A stretch of 64,000 nt of DNA. It comes from Bacteroidia bacterium. Lineage in GTDB: Bacteria > Bacteroidota > Bacteroidia > UKL13-3. The stretch spans positions 1 to 64,000 of the forward strand of contig JALONP010000001.1 of assembly GCA_025454875.1 (NCBI GenBank), in the 5' to 3' direction. Positions 54,892 to 63,782 of this stretch are shown in pieces; the stretch's first letter is position 1; each line of letters starts with the position of its first letter. The notes beneath the pieces are model-generated. The model was not told where the DNA came from and made no database searches. It worked only from the letters and a program-made list of their open reading frames with translations. A program made the position numbers and the translations under genes.

Positions 54892-55395
54892 CTAGTGTAC
54901 GATTTTATTGGCACAGTATGAGCTTGCAAACGCCTCGGGTTTGGCTTTAAAAACAAATCCCATGCTTAGAATATAGCCCATGGCTTCACTCAATGCGGTG
55001 TTGGATTTAAACTGCGGATTGGTATTGATATCTGCATGCACTTCGAGGTCAACATCATACCTTTCAAGTACCTCGCACAATTTGTAAGCAATATCAATCG
55101 ACATAGCTACTTCATGCAACATACGCTCCTTGATGCCAAATTGTTGTTTGGTTTTTTGCGAGCTGATAAGCATATACCCACCACGTTTTTGTCTAACAAA
55201 AACAATAACAGTTGCAAATTCGGTAACTTCTCCGGTAACCTGGGAATCGGTTCCTATGCAAATTTTGAGTTTGTTGCCAACTTCTTTTTCCCGAACAATC
55301 AATTGCTCTACTTCTTGGATGATATCGTTTTCAATACGCTCACCATTAAATCTGCGCCAATCAGTAACTGGTTTAAATTCTTCGTATTTGCTCAT
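54892..55395 (-). CDS. YkuK-like RNase H-fold protein (DUF458)
   Basis: The 167-residue protein carries ICIGTDSQVTGEVTEFATVIVF, an Asp-bearing first strand like the RNase H fold, and later VDLEVHADINTNPQFKSNTALSEAMGYI. These are the key segments of DUF458/YkuK, a family with predicted nuclease fold and uncertain function. It is alone on the minus strand, 66 bp from the preceding gene. Confidence 0.87.
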   Translation of the reverse strand: MSKYEEFKPVTDWRRFNGERIENDIIQEVEQLIVREKEVGNKLKICIGTDSQVTGEVTEFATVIVFVRQKRGGYMLISSQKTKQQFGIKERMLHEVAMSIDIAYKLCEVLERYDVDLEVHADINTNPQFKSNTALSEAMGYILSMGFVFKAKPEAFASSYCANKIVH

Positions 55396-55494
55396 AACCT
55401 TATTTGAATGATACGTGAAAATACGTATTGCTTGGTAAAAAACGAATGGTCTTTTTGTTAAGTTAACAAGCTATCCACATTTGGGTTAATAATG

Positions 55495-56220
55495 CTATTC
55501 TGATAAATACATTACAGTAAACAAAAGCCCGTTATGCAGCCCATGCATAATGATGGAGCTCAGTATACCATACTTTAAACGGATATAGGATAATGTTAAT
55601 CCTGCAAATAACTGTGGCAAAACCAATAACGGACTTAATAATAAAGCTGTTGTAGAATAGAGTGTGTAATTAGTAACATGCATCATTGCAAATACAACGG
55701 CTGATAACCATACATGTATATGAAAATACTTCAGTAAAAAACGGATACATGTAAATTGGTATTGTTTAAGATAAGGCCATGTGAGTAAGATTGTAAATAG
55801 AAAAACACAAAGTAAAACGAAAAGCGCAACAGCGACTTGGGTTCTGAGAAAAAAGGCGTTAATCAATAGTACGGCTAATACAAAACAGATAAATAGGTAA
55901 AATATGTAACTGCCTTTTACAGATTTCAAGTGTAATCGAAATAGAAGTTCTTCAATCACAGGGAATAGAATAGCCCCAATAAAATAGAATAGTAACCATC
56001 CAAGTTGTTTCAAGGATTCATATATTTCAGCTGCTTTAAAGTCTGCATTAACCAATCCTATTTCATTTGGAATCATGAGGACGGAGTCTGCTATCAAGGT
56101 AAATAGCAACAACGATCCAAAATCAATTAGGGGAGATAAATTAAGTGCCTTTACCTTTTGAGGCGAGGGATAATAAGGCTTAATCAAAAACTGGAAATAG
56201 GGTTTGAAGTATTTTTTCAT
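55495..56220 (-). CDS. CPBP-family intramembrane metalloprotease-like protein
   Basis: The 241-residue polytopic protein has about seven hydrophobic segments. Motif 1, VIEELLFRLHLK (EExxxR), and motif 2, AMMHVTNY (the conserved HxxN-type His), plus a third His in MHGLHNGLL, match the CPBP/Abi family of CAAX-like proteases. It may take part in protein processing; the substrate is unknown. It lies 13 bp from the ACMSD-like gene on the same strand. Confidence 0.85.
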   Translation of the reverse strand: MKKYFKPYFQFLIKPYYPSPQKVKALNLSPLIDFGSLLLFTLIADSVLMIPNEIGLVNADFKAAEIYESLKQLGWLLFYFIGAILFPVIEELLFRLHLKSVKGSYIFYLFICFVLAVLLINAFFLRTQVAVALFVLLCVFLFTILLTWPYLKQYQFTCIRFLLKYFHIHVWLSAVVFAMMHVTNYTLYSTTALLLSPLLVLPQLFAGLTLSYIRLKYGILSSIIMHGLHNGLLFTVMYLSE

Positions 56221-56233
56221 TGGGAATTAATTG

Positions 56234-57235
56234 TTAAATCCCCAACCACTCTTTGGCGGTTTTACTCAGCATCTGTGCTTTTTGTTCAGTTGTTAAATCA
56301 GCCATTAATTCAATAAATTTACCGTGTTCCAAATCGCCCAATGGGAAAGGGAAATCACTTCCCAAGGCAATGCGTTCAGCTCCAAAAAGTTTTAAATTGT
56401 AACGCAATGCTTCATCATCATGCACCAAACTATCAATGTAAAATTTCTTGGTATATTCATATGGATCAGCTACATGATTTACATTACACAAATCAGGGCG
56501 TGCATGGTAACCATGGCTAATACGGCCAATGGTATGCGGAAAACAGCCTCCACCATGTGCAAACATCACTCTTAGCTTTGGAAACTGATCAAACACTCCT
56601 CCAAACAACATGCTGCAGATAGCACGTGAAGTTTCGGCAGGCATGCCAACTAGCCAAGGCAACCAATACTTTTTCATTTTATCTTGTCCCATCATATCCC
56701 ATGGGTGCACAAAAATGCACATGCTCTCACGTTCAGCAGCTTCATAAAATGGGAAAAACCGTTCATCATCTAAGTTTAAATCCAGAATATTAGTGGCAAT
56801 TTCAACTCCGGGTAAATTGAGTTCATGTTTACACCTCAGTAATTCTTCCACTGCAAGCGCAGTATCTTGCATGGGTAAAGTTCCAAGTCCAACAAATCGG
56901 GTAGGGTAGTCGCGTTGAATTTGTGCCAAATGATTGTTAATGTACTGACTCCAATCATGCGTGTGCTCTGCTTTTGCCCAATAATAAAACAAAACCGGAA
57001 TGGTAGATAAGGCCATCAACTGCACACCATGTCTGTCCATGTGTTGGATGATGGCTTTTGGGTCCCAGCACAATTCATCAATTGCCCTAAAAAAGGTTCC
57101 GTCAGCCTTCATCATATCGGCACGTCCAGGTTGGTAATGATCTAAGTAAATAAACTCATCTCCATAGCCATAACGCTCTTTCAGGTTCGGAATAAACTCA
57201 GGCAATATATGTGCGTGTATATCAATTTTGGTCAT
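56234..57235 (-). CDS. Amidohydrolase, 2-amino-3-carboxymuconate-6-semialdehyde decarboxylase-like (ACMSD)
   Basis: The 333-residue protein has KIDIHAHILPEFI (two metal-binding His), FVHPWDMM, MFAHGGGCFPHTIGRI and ALGSDFPFPLGD (catalytic Asp). This set fits ACMSD, which decarboxylates the product of 3-hydroxyanthranilate dioxygenase. The neighbouring haaO gene supports that role: together they would run 3-hydroxyanthranilate to 2-aminomuconate semialdehyde. I start at the ATG at 57235 (MTKIDIHAH). A four-helix-bundle gene separates the two genes. Confidence 0.88.
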   Translation of the reverse strand: MTKIDIHAHILPEFIPNLKERYGYGDEFIYLDHYQPGRADMMKADGTFFRAIDELCWDPKAIIQHMDRHGVQLMALSTIPVLFYYWAKAEHTHDWSQYINNHLAQIQRDYPTRFVGLGTLPMQDTALAVEELLRCKHELNLPGVEIATNILDLNLDDERFFPFYEAAERESMCIFVHPWDMMGQDKMKKYWLPWLVGMPAETSRAICSMLFGGVFDQFPKLRVMFAHGGGCFPHTIGRISHGYHARPDLCNVNHVADPYEYTKKFYIDSLVHDDEALRYNLKLFGAERIALGSDFPFPLGDLEHGKFIELMADLTTEQKAQMLSKTAKEWLGI

Positions 57236-57251
57236 TTGTTTGTAGTTGTTG

Positions 57252-57283
57252 GTCATTAGTTATTTGTGAATAGTCATTAGTTA
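57252..57283 (+). repeat. GTCATTAGTTA tandem unit (2 copies, period 21)
   Basis: GTCATTAGTTA lies at 57252-57262 and 57273-57283, just upstream of the ACMSD-like gene in its own direction. It forms the downstream side of the four-helix-bundle insertion. Confidence 0.65.
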
Positions 57284-57321
57284 GACGTTATTTGGAAATG
57301 AACTGATAGTTGGTAGGAACT

Positions 57322-57687
57322 TTAAGAGGCTTTAGCTTTTCCAATCGACTTGATGTAAGCCTTAAGTTTTTTGTGAACAATTTCTAATTTAGAAATGAGT
57401 GCTTCACTTTCTTTTGGTGCAATCAAATTCCTTCTTGCAGCTTTCTCTATCCAAGTTTTTGTTTCAAGTAATGACCCTCTACTGTAGTAACAAAACTGTT
57501 TATTTTCTTTATAAAAAAATCGACCATACCCTTCCGCTAAGTTAGCAGAAATAGAGTCAGATGATCGCACCAATTGTTTTCCAATTGTATCTTTATCAAA
57601 GCTATCCCACTTGTTTACTATATTCCAAATAAAGTCAGATAACTCATTAGCAAGGTTATAGGTTTCAAACTCTTCTAGTGTCATCAT
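57322..57687 (-). CDS. Four-helix bundle protein (S23/23S rRNA intervening-sequence family)
   Basis: The 121-residue all-helical protein shows LEEFETYNLANELSDFIWNIV, IGKQLVRSSDSISANLAEGYGR and FCYYSRGSLLETKTWIEKA, the hallmarks of the S23 family, first seen encoded in intervening sequences of 23S rRNA genes. The function is unknown. It is in the same direction as, and between, haaO and the ACMSD-like gene, which are functionally consecutive. Repeats flank it on both sides (57252-57283 and 57750-57777), so I infer an insertion. Confidence 0.9.
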   Translation of the reverse strand: MMTLEEFETYNLANELSDFIWNIVNKWDSFDKDTIGKQLVRSSDSISANLAEGYGRFFYKENKQFCYYSRGSLLETKTWIEKAARRNLIAPKESEALISKLEIVHKKLKAYIKSIGKAKAS

Positions 57688-57749
57688 AAATGATAGGTAC
57701 TAATTTTCTTTTATTACCACAATACCTTGAACTTACCAATTTCCTATAC

Positions 57750-57777
57750 CCACTGTCCACTGACCACTGCCCACTGC
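57750..57777 (+). repeat. CCACTG tandem repeat (4 copies, period 7)
   Basis: CCACTG occurs at 57750, 57757, 57764 and 57771, ending exactly at the base before the haaO stop codon. On the minus strand the GTGGTCAGTGG-like run can pair with CTAATGACCA from the 57252-57283 side at about 8 of 9 positions including G-U, so a stem around the S23 gene is possible. Confidence 0.7.
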
Positions 57778-58308
57778 CTAACTAAACCTTGGGTCGGTTT
57801 CCATCACAGTGCCACATTGCTTGCAAGTGCGTAGTTCAAGTGAGTTATAAAATTCTTTAAAGCGGGGTAAAAAATCTGTTTCAATATCAACCAACTCAAA
57901 TTTGTATTCGTGGAGTTTATTGTTGCATTTTTCACAATGCCATTGCAGTCCATCCATTAAACCCTTTCCTTTGCGCACGCGTTCAATCACCAATCCAAGC
58001 GATCCTTCGCTCCGTGCAGGGGAGTGTGGCGTATGGGCAGGGCACAAGAACATATCACCTGGGCCCAACGGCACATCAACAGCCTTTCCATCTTCTTGAA
58101 TGCGCACATTGATATTGCCTTCCAATTGGTAAAACAATTCTTCGGTTTCGTTATAATGGTAATCTTTACGGGCATTAGGACCCGCAACAATCATTACAAT
58201 ATAATCAGTTCCTTCAGGATATAGGTTTTTATTGCCTACGGGTGGTTTCAGTAAATGACGGTTTTCTTCAATCCACTTAGTTAAGTTAAAAGGTTTACGA
58301 ATTGGCAT
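57778..58308 (-). CDS. 3-Hydroxyanthranilate 3,4-dioxygenase
   Basis: The 176-residue cupin has the iron-binding residues in HYNETEELFYQLEGN and PAHTPHSP, and the bacterial C-terminal rubredoxin-like CX2C pairs WHCEKCNNK and RTCKQCGTV. It opens 3-hydroxyanthranilate to ACMS, which the downstream ACMSD-like enzyme would consume. Its stop abuts a CCACTG repeat, and an S23 gene lies between it and its partner. No other kynurenine-pathway gene is in the window. Confidence 0.93.
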   Translation of the reverse strand: MPIRKPFNLTKWIEENRHLLKPPVGNKNLYPEGTDYIVMIVAGPNARKDYHYNETEELFYQLEGNINVRIQEDGKAVDVPLGPGDMFLCPAHTPHSPARSEGSLGLVIERVRKGKGLMDGLQWHCEKCNNKLHEYKFELVDIETDFLPRFKEFYNSLELRTCKQCGTVMETDPRFS

Positions 58309-58475
58309 AATGAGTAAATTATTGAGGCAATTTACATCTTTATTCAGAATTTGAATGCGTCCATTATTTCAAAATCACCATCTCAATTCACATCTAGTGG
58401 TTAACAATTCATTCGAACAGTTTATAAAATACTCACATCATACTGTTTACTTCGTAAGGTAATTATTATCAAATA

Positions 58476-59786
58476 ATGTCATCATTTAAAGTAAGAGGCG
58501 GTAAGCCTTTAAAAGGCGAATTGGTTCCACAAGGAGCCAAAAACGAAGCATTGCAAATTGTATCGGCAGTTTTGCTCACAAGCCAAAAGGTTACATTGCA
58601 CAATGTGCCTGCTATACGCGATGTGCTTAAGCTAATTGAGTTAATGGGTGACTTAGGTGTTGTGGTTGAAAAAATTTCAAACGATACGTACACATTCGAA
58701 GCTAAACATGTGAACCTCGAATACTTGCGCAGCGATGATTTTAAAAAGAAGGGCGCAGCCCTTAGAGGGTCTATTATGATTATTGGGCCTTTGTTGGCGA
58801 GGTTTGGTACCGCATACATACCTGAACCTGGGGGTGATAAAATTGGCCGGAGGCCTGTGGATACTCATTTGCGAGGATTTGAAGCTCTAGGAGCAACCTT
58901 CGATCATTTGCGTGACGAACGTTTTTATAAAATCAATGCTGCCAACCTTAAAGGCACATACATGATGCTTGATGAAGCGTCTGTTACTGGAACTGCCAAT
59001 ATTGTAATGGCAGCATCCTTGGCTAAAGGAACCACCCAAATTTACAATGCCGCATCAGAACCCTATTTACAGCAACTCTGTAAAATGATTAACAGCATGG
59101 GGGGCAAAATCTCAGGAATTGGGTCGAACTTACTCACCATTGAAGGGGTGAGCGAACTAGGTGGCTGCACCCACCGCATGTTGCCGGACATGATTGAAAT
59201 TGGCTCATTTATTGGCTTGGCAGCTACAACCAAATCAGAAATCACCATTAAGAATTGTTCAATACCTGATTTGGGGATTATTCCCTCAGTGTTTCGCAGA
59301 ATGGGTATTGAATTAGAGTTTAGAGGCGATGATATTTATGTACCGGCTCAGGATTCGTATAAAATTCAATCGCTCATTGATGGATCAATACTTACCATTA
59401 AAGATGGTATTTGGCCAGCATTTACACCTGATTTAATTTCAATTGCGTTGGTTACTGCTACCCAAGCCAAAGGCAGCGTGCTTATTCACCAATGGATGTT
59501 TGAAAGCCGCTTGTTTTTTGTTGACAACCTTATTGATATGGGCGCTAAAATCATTTTATGCGATCCACACCGTGCTGTTGTAATTGGCTCTAACCGCGAA
59601 ACAAGCTTGCGAGGAATCACCATGAGTTCGCCTGATATCAGAGCCGGTGTAGCCATGCTTATTGCAGCATTAGCTGCTAACGGTACCAGCACCATTCACA
59701 ATATTGAACAGATAGACAGAGGTTACCAGCAAATTGATGAACGCCTCAAGGCAATTGGTGCCGACATCACACGCATTGATGCATAG
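58476..59786 (+). CDS. murA: UDP-N-acetylglucosamine 1-carboxyvinyltransferase, Asp-type active site
   Basis: The 436-residue protein has the EPSP-synthase-like fold with LVPQGAKNEALQIVSAVLL (conserved Lys-Asn), SVTGTANIVMAASLAKGTT and RGITMSSPDIRAGVAMLIAAL. It begins peptidoglycan precursor synthesis by transferring enolpyruvate from PEP. The catalytic-loop motif reads PGGDKIGRRPVDTHL: the Cys targeted by fosfomycin in E. coli MurA (position 115) is replaced by Asp121. Asp versions in Mycobacterium, Chlamydia and Borrelia are active and fosfomycin-insensitive. Confidence 0.96.
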   Translation: MSSFKVRGGKPLKGELVPQGAKNEALQIVSAVLLTSQKVTLHNVPAIRDVLKLIELMGDLGVVVEKISNDTYTFEAKHVNLEYLRSDDFKKKGAALRGSIMIIGPLLARFGTAYIPEPGGDKIGRRPVDTHLRGFEALGATFDHLRDERFYKINAANLKGTYMMLDEASVTGTANIVMAASLAKGTTQIYNAASEPYLQQLCKMINSMGGKISGIGSNLLTIEGVSELGGCTHRMLPDMIEIGSFIGLAATTKSEITIKNCSIPDLGIIPSVFRRMGIELEFRGDDIYVPAQDSYKIQSLIDGSILTIKDGIWPAFTPDLISIALVTATQAKGSVLIHQWMFESRLFFVDNLIDMGAKIILCDPHRAVVIGSNRETSLRGITMSSPDIRAGVAMLIAALAANGTSTIHNIEQIDRGYQQIDERLKAIGADITRIDA

Positions 59787-59822
59787 TTTGGGAAGCTTAA
59801 TCCTAAATCGCATTTTTGCAAA

Positions 59823-60332
59823 GTGATTACCATTTACTTGTTAAGCTGGCTTCAGGCGTATTGGTTTAGTAAACCTCTAACACAACAACCACTTCAAATT
59901 GGCGACAAAGCACCATCTATTGAAGTTATTGCAGCTACTGGAGATACCATCTCGCTTGCCAAACTACGAGGCAATATGGTGCTTATTGATTTTTGGGCTT
60001 CATGGAACCAACCTTCTCGCCAACACAATTTAAGTACCCTCAAATTATTTGAGCGCTACCGTGCGTTATCGCTCCGGAAAAAGATAAAATTCATCGTAAT
60101 TCAAGTTTCTTTGGATACCAAACCCGATTTGTTTGATGCCGCTGTGCGCAAAGACAATTTGTATTGGCGCAACCATATATGTGATTTTAAAGGCTGGCGT
60201 GGTGATTTGGTTTCGGCTTATAAAATCCAACGGATACCCGCTAATTTTTTAATAGATACTGCAGGTGTTTTAGTGGCAAAGGATGTTTGGGAATCGGCAC
60301 TCGACAAGGCATTGCAGCCATATATGCAATGA
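59823..60332 (+). CDS. TlpA-like thioredoxin-fold protein lacking the CXXC motif
   Basis: The 169-residue protein has an N-terminal hydrophobic anchor (about residues 2-14), an AhpC/TlpA opening (IGDKAPSIEVIAATGD), and the fold core VLIDFWASWNQPSRQHN, where a TlpA active site would read W-C-x-x-C. The two Cys are replaced by Asn and Ser; the cis-Pro segment RIPANFLID is intact, and only one Cys (HICDF) is present. A redox role is therefore unlikely; a structural or chaperone role is possible. The start is a GTG at 59823. It lies between murA and grpE. Confidence 0.75.
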   Translation: MITIYLLSWLQAYWFSKPLTQQPLQIGDKAPSIEVIAATGDTISLAKLRGNMVLIDFWASWNQPSRQHNLSTLKLFERYRALSLRKKIKFIVIQVSLDTKPDLFDAAVRKDNLYWRNHICDFKGWRGDLVSAYKIQRIPANFLIDTAGVLVAKDVWESALDKALQPYMQ

Positions 60333-60407
60333 TGTCAAATTGACACCGACTCTGCGTTGGCAATGAATTTGAATAACTTGGACTGATACGATTTAAGCAA
60401 ATAGATT

Positions 60408-60986
60408 ATGAACGATACGCCACACGAAAAACCAGAAACAACAACAGTTGAGCAGGAAATAGTAGAAGAAACAAAACCAGAAGCAACTGATGCCGTTAAT
60501 GAAAATTCGTCACCAGATACTGCCGAAAATGCCAATGCGACCGTAACAGATTGGGAAGCCCAATACGCAGTTTTGGATGATAAATACAAACGTTTATACG
60601 CAGAATTTGATAACTACAAACGCAGAACAAGTGCTGAACGAATTGAGTTATTCAAAACAGCAAATCAAGAGGTATTGCTAGCCTTATTACCCGCACTTGA
60701 CGATTTTTCGAGAGCGTTGAAGGCAATGGAAAAGGCAACCGAAGTAAACGCTGTAAAAGAAGGAATTGAATTGGTTAACCAAAAGCTGACTTCTATTTTG
60801 GTTTCCAAAGGTTTAAAGGCAATGGAATCGGTGGGGAAACCATTTGACAGCGATTTCCATGAAGCGATAACCAATATTCCTGCCCCAAGCGAAGAGCTTA
60901 AAGGCAAAGTTGTAGATGAAGTTGAGAAAGGATATTTTTTACAAGATAAAGTGATTCGTTTCGCCAAAGTGGTGGTAGGCGAATAA
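60408..60986 (+). CDS. grpE: Nucleotide exchange factor GrpE
   Basis: The 192-residue protein has an acidic N-terminal region (residues 1-45, [13 protein letters not shown]...), a long coiled-coil ([30 protein letters not shown]) and the C-terminal wing with the conserved end [18 protein letters not shown]. It releases ADP from DnaK. It is followed 16 bp later by dnaJ; dnaK is not in the window. Confidence 0.96.
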   Translation: MNDTPHEKPETTTVEQEIVEETKPEATDAVNENSSPDTAENANATVTDWEAQYAVLDDKYKRLYAEFDNYKRRTSAERIELFKTANQEVLLALLPALDDFSRALKAMEKATEVNAVKEGIELVNQKLTSILVSKGLKAMESVGKPFDSDFHEAITNIPAPSEELKGKVVDEVEKGYFLQDKVIRFAKVVVGE

Positions 60987-61002
60987 TAGCAGTAAACACA
61001 AA

Positions 61003-62127
61003 ATGGCAAAACGAGATTATTATGAAGTACTAGGCGTAAGCAAGAATGCTACTGCCGATGAATTGAAAAAGGCATATAGGCAGCTTGCAATTAAGTACCA
61101 TCCAGATAAAAACCCAGGCAATAAAGAGGCAGAAGATAAATTCAAAGAAGCAGCCGAAGCTTATGAAGTGTTAACTGACCCTGAGAAAAAAGCCAAATAC
61201 GATCGTTTTGGCCATGCTGGTATGGGACAAGGTGGTTATGGTGGCGGAACCCACATGAATATGGACGATATTTTTAGCCAGTTTGGAGATGTGTTTGGCG
61301 ATGGAAGTCCTTTCGAATCATTTTTTGGTGGAGGTAGAAGTGGGGGCAGAAGGCAAAACGGAGTGAGAGGCAACGATGTACGCATTAAGGTAAAAATGAA
61401 TTTGCAAGAAGTAGCTGCGGGTGCTGAGAAAAAAATCAAGTACAAACGCATGAAAGTTGCCGAAGGACTCACCTTCAAAACGTGTACAACATGCAATGGT
61501 GCTGGTCAAATTAGAAGGGTAACGCAAACTTTTTTAGGGCAAATGGCCACCACACAGGCTTGCCCTATGTGCCATGGGTCAGGTAAAATTGTAGACAAAC
61601 GCCCTGCAGGTGCTGGACCTGATGGGTTGATTCCTGTAGAAGATATCGTTACCATTAATATTCCTGCAGGCGTAGCTGATGGAATGCAGTTAAGCATGAG
61701 CGGAAAAGGAAATGCAGGTCCTGGCGGTGGGCCAAGTGGTGATTTGATTATTGCTATTGAAGAACAAGAGGATCCCATCTTAAAACGTGATGGAAACAAT
61801 ATCTTGTTTGATTTATATGTGTCATTTGCAGATGCTGCCCTCGGAACCACTGTTGAAGTGCCAACTGTAGATGGAAAAGTAAAAGTAAAAATTGATGCGG
61901 GTACCCAAGCGGGTAAAATATTACGCTTGCGAAGCAAAGGTGTGCCTGAACTAAACAGCCACCACAGAGGTGATCAGCTGGTTCATGTGAATATTTGGAC
62001 GCCCCAAAAATTAACCGCAGACGAGAAGGAGTTGCTGGAAAAACTAAGAGATGCTGACAACTTTAAGCCACATCCAAGTAAAAACGAAAAGGGCTTTTTT
62101 GAGCGGATGCGCGAATACTTTAACTAG
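61003..62127 (+). CDS. dnaJ: Molecular chaperone DnaJ with half zinc-finger
   Basis: The 374-residue protein has the J domain ([35 protein letters not shown], with the HPD motif), a Gly-rich linker with [10 protein letters not shown], a zinc region and the C-terminal substrate domain. Canonical DnaJ has four CxxCxGxG units; here only two remain, [10 protein letters not shown] and [10 protein letters not shown]. Their spacing matches units 2 and 3, which in E. coli bind one zinc and contact DnaK; units 1 and 4 are gone. It is coupled to grpE. Confidence 0.94.
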   Translation: MAKRDYYEVLGVSKNATADELKKAYRQLAIKYHPDKNPGNKEAEDKFKEAAEAYEVLTDPEKKAKYDRFGHAGMGQGGYGGGTHMNMDDIFSQFGDVFGDGSPFESFFGGGRSGGRRQNGVRGNDVRIKVKMNLQEVAAGAEKKIKYKRMKVAEGLTFKTCTTCNGAGQIRRVTQTFLGQMATTQACPMCHGSGKIVDKRPAGAGPDGLIPVEDIVTINIPAGVADGMQLSMSGKGNAGPGGGPSGDLIIAIEEQEDPILKRDGNNILFDLYVSFADAALGTTVEVPTVDGKVKVKIDAGTQAGKILRLRSKGVPELNSHHRGDQLVHVNIWTPQKLTADEKELLEKLRDADNFKPHPSKNEKGFFERMREYFN

Positions 62128-62769
62128 CTACTCGGCCTTCTTGCTTATCCATAAAGGATATTCTACCTGAATGTAGGGAACATTTACAAAGGTGATTGAG
62201 CGGCTATCAGCTGCACGCCCTGAGTACTTGTAAGCCATTCCATAATGAGCAAAGCCACCTTGTAACAAGAGGTTATTTTTAAAACGGTATCCAATATAAA
62301 AAGTTGAGTTTAGGCTCCCTCTATCGTTATCGCCTCCTAACAATACATTGATGGTTTCAGGCTTTACAGAGTATATCGGGTCTTTACCTACCGTTTTGTA
62401 TGAACGTGTTCCAAATGTCGCTCCAGCTAAATCAATGTTAAATCCAATAACACCTCCAAAACTGCATTGGTACGAAGCCCCAATCATCAGGTTCACACTG
62501 TAATTTGATATATCGTCAATAGTGGTTTTTTGTTTGTTTATTGTAAACGCTGATTGACCAAAACCCAATGTTTGCCTCACGCCACCCATTATTTGTATAT
62601 CGGTTTTAGGAATACAGTATTGGTAACCAACTGGCAGGCTCCATACGTTAAACTGGTTATAGTATCCGGCAGAACCACCTATAAATACAAGATGTTTCGG
62701 TAGTTGGGCTTGTATATTTAAAGATATCAAGCTAATTGCACAAACGAGTAAGCCAAATTGTTTTTTCAT
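62128..62769 (-). CDS. Small secreted beta-barrel-like protein, function unknown
   Basis: The 213-residue protein has a signal peptide (MKKQFGLLVCAISLISLNIQAQ). The mature part has repeated strand-turn segments (VFIGGSAGYYNQFNVW, IGFNIDLAGATFGTRSY, NSTFYIGYRFKNNLLLQGGFAHYG) and ends with YIQVEYPLWISKKAE. The design resembles a short outer-membrane barrel or its relatives. No named family is recognised. It is convergent with dnaJ. Confidence 0.75.
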   Translation of the reverse strand: MKKQFGLLVCAISLISLNIQAQLPKHLVFIGGSAGYYNQFNVWSLPVGYQYCIPKTDIQIMGGVRQTLGFGQSAFTINKQKTTIDDISNYSVNLMIGASYQCSFGGVIGFNIDLAGATFGTRSYKTVGKDPIYSVKPETINVLLGGDNDRGSLNSTFYIGYRFKNNLLLQGGFAHYGMAYKYSGRAADSRSITFVNVPYIQVEYPLWISKKAE

Positions 62770-62872
62770 AATGGTAATTGGTGTATTTTGTACACTTATT
62801 TAATTCGAATAACTAAAAAAAAACCGAATTACACAACACAATTTTTAGCCAATAATCAATTATATATGCAGC

Positions 62873-63778
62873 ATGAATGTATTAGAGGTTCGTTCAGTAT
62901 CTAAACAATACGCAAATGTGCAAGCATTAAATAAAGTAAGTTTGCAAGTAGAAGAAGGTACAATTTTTGGCTTGCTGGGCCCTAATGGTGCGGGCAAAAC
63001 CAGTTTGATTCGCATCATCACCCAAATTACAAAGGCTGATGAAGGCGAAGTGCTTTTTATGGGTAGTGGCTTAAAACCCGAACACACGCAACAAATTGGC
63101 TATTTACCCGAAGAGCGCGGGCTTTATAAAAAAATGGAAGTAGGTGAGCAACTGCTTTACTTTGCCCAACTTAAAGGTCTTTCGCGAGCAGCAGCCATGG
63201 ATAAACTCAAAAATTGGATTGAACGATTTGAGATTCAATCATGGTGGAATAAAAAAGTAGAAGAATTAAGCAAGGGAATGCAACAAAAAGTACAGTTTAT
63301 TGCCACGGTTATGCATGCGCCAAAGTTGCTTATTTTAGACGAGCCTTTTTCGGGTTTTGACCCAATTAATGCTGCAATGATTACTTCAGAGATCCTAGGT
63401 CTTAAAGCAAATGGAACAAGTATCATTTTTTCAACTCATCGGATGGAAAGTGTGGAGCAATTGTGTGATCGAATTGGACTTATTCATCAATCAAATTTGG
63501 TGCTCGAAGGCAAAGTATCAAACTTAAGAGAACAGTATAAAAAGCATATATACGAAGTAACGCATACACCAGCAGACCTGGAATCCTTAACAGATACAAC
63601 CATATTGAGCAGCCATACCAATGGTCAAAGGCAAACCACAACCATTCAGTTGGCCCAGCATATGCACACAAATCAAGTAATAAGTGAGTTGTTGCAATGT
63701 ACCACGATATTGGGTTTTGAGGAAAAACTCCCAAGCATGCAAGATATCTTTATAGATACCGTAAATAAAGCAAACTAA
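62873..63778 (+). CDS. ABC transporter ATP-binding protein, NatA/YhaQ-like
   Basis: The 301-residue ATPase has Walker A GPNGAGKTS (about residue 36-44), signature LSKGMQQKVQFIATVMHAPKL, Walker B LLILDEPFSGFDPI and the H-loop STHRMESVEQ, followed by a C-terminal domain of about 80 residues (VTHTPADLES...) like DUF4162. Such ATPases normally sit next to a NatB-type ABC-2 permease. Here no permease follows (an M20 peptidase does); the nearest family match is at 25730-27016. Pairing by function is plausible but not shown. Confidence 0.92.
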   Translation: MNVLEVRSVSKQYANVQALNKVSLQVEEGTIFGLLGPNGAGKTSLIRIITQITKADEGEVLFMGSGLKPEHTQQIGYLPEERGLYKKMEVGEQLLYFAQLKGLSRAAAMDKLKNWIERFEIQSWWNKKVEELSKGMQQKVQFIATVMHAPKLLILDEPFSGFDPINAAMITSEILGLKANGTSIIFSTHRMESVEQLCDRIGLIHQSNLVLEGKVSNLREQYKKHIYEVTHTPADLESLTDTTILSSHTNGQRQTTTIQLAQHMHTNQVISELLQCTTILGFEEKLPSMQDIFIDTVNKAN

Positions 63779-63782
63779 TCAT

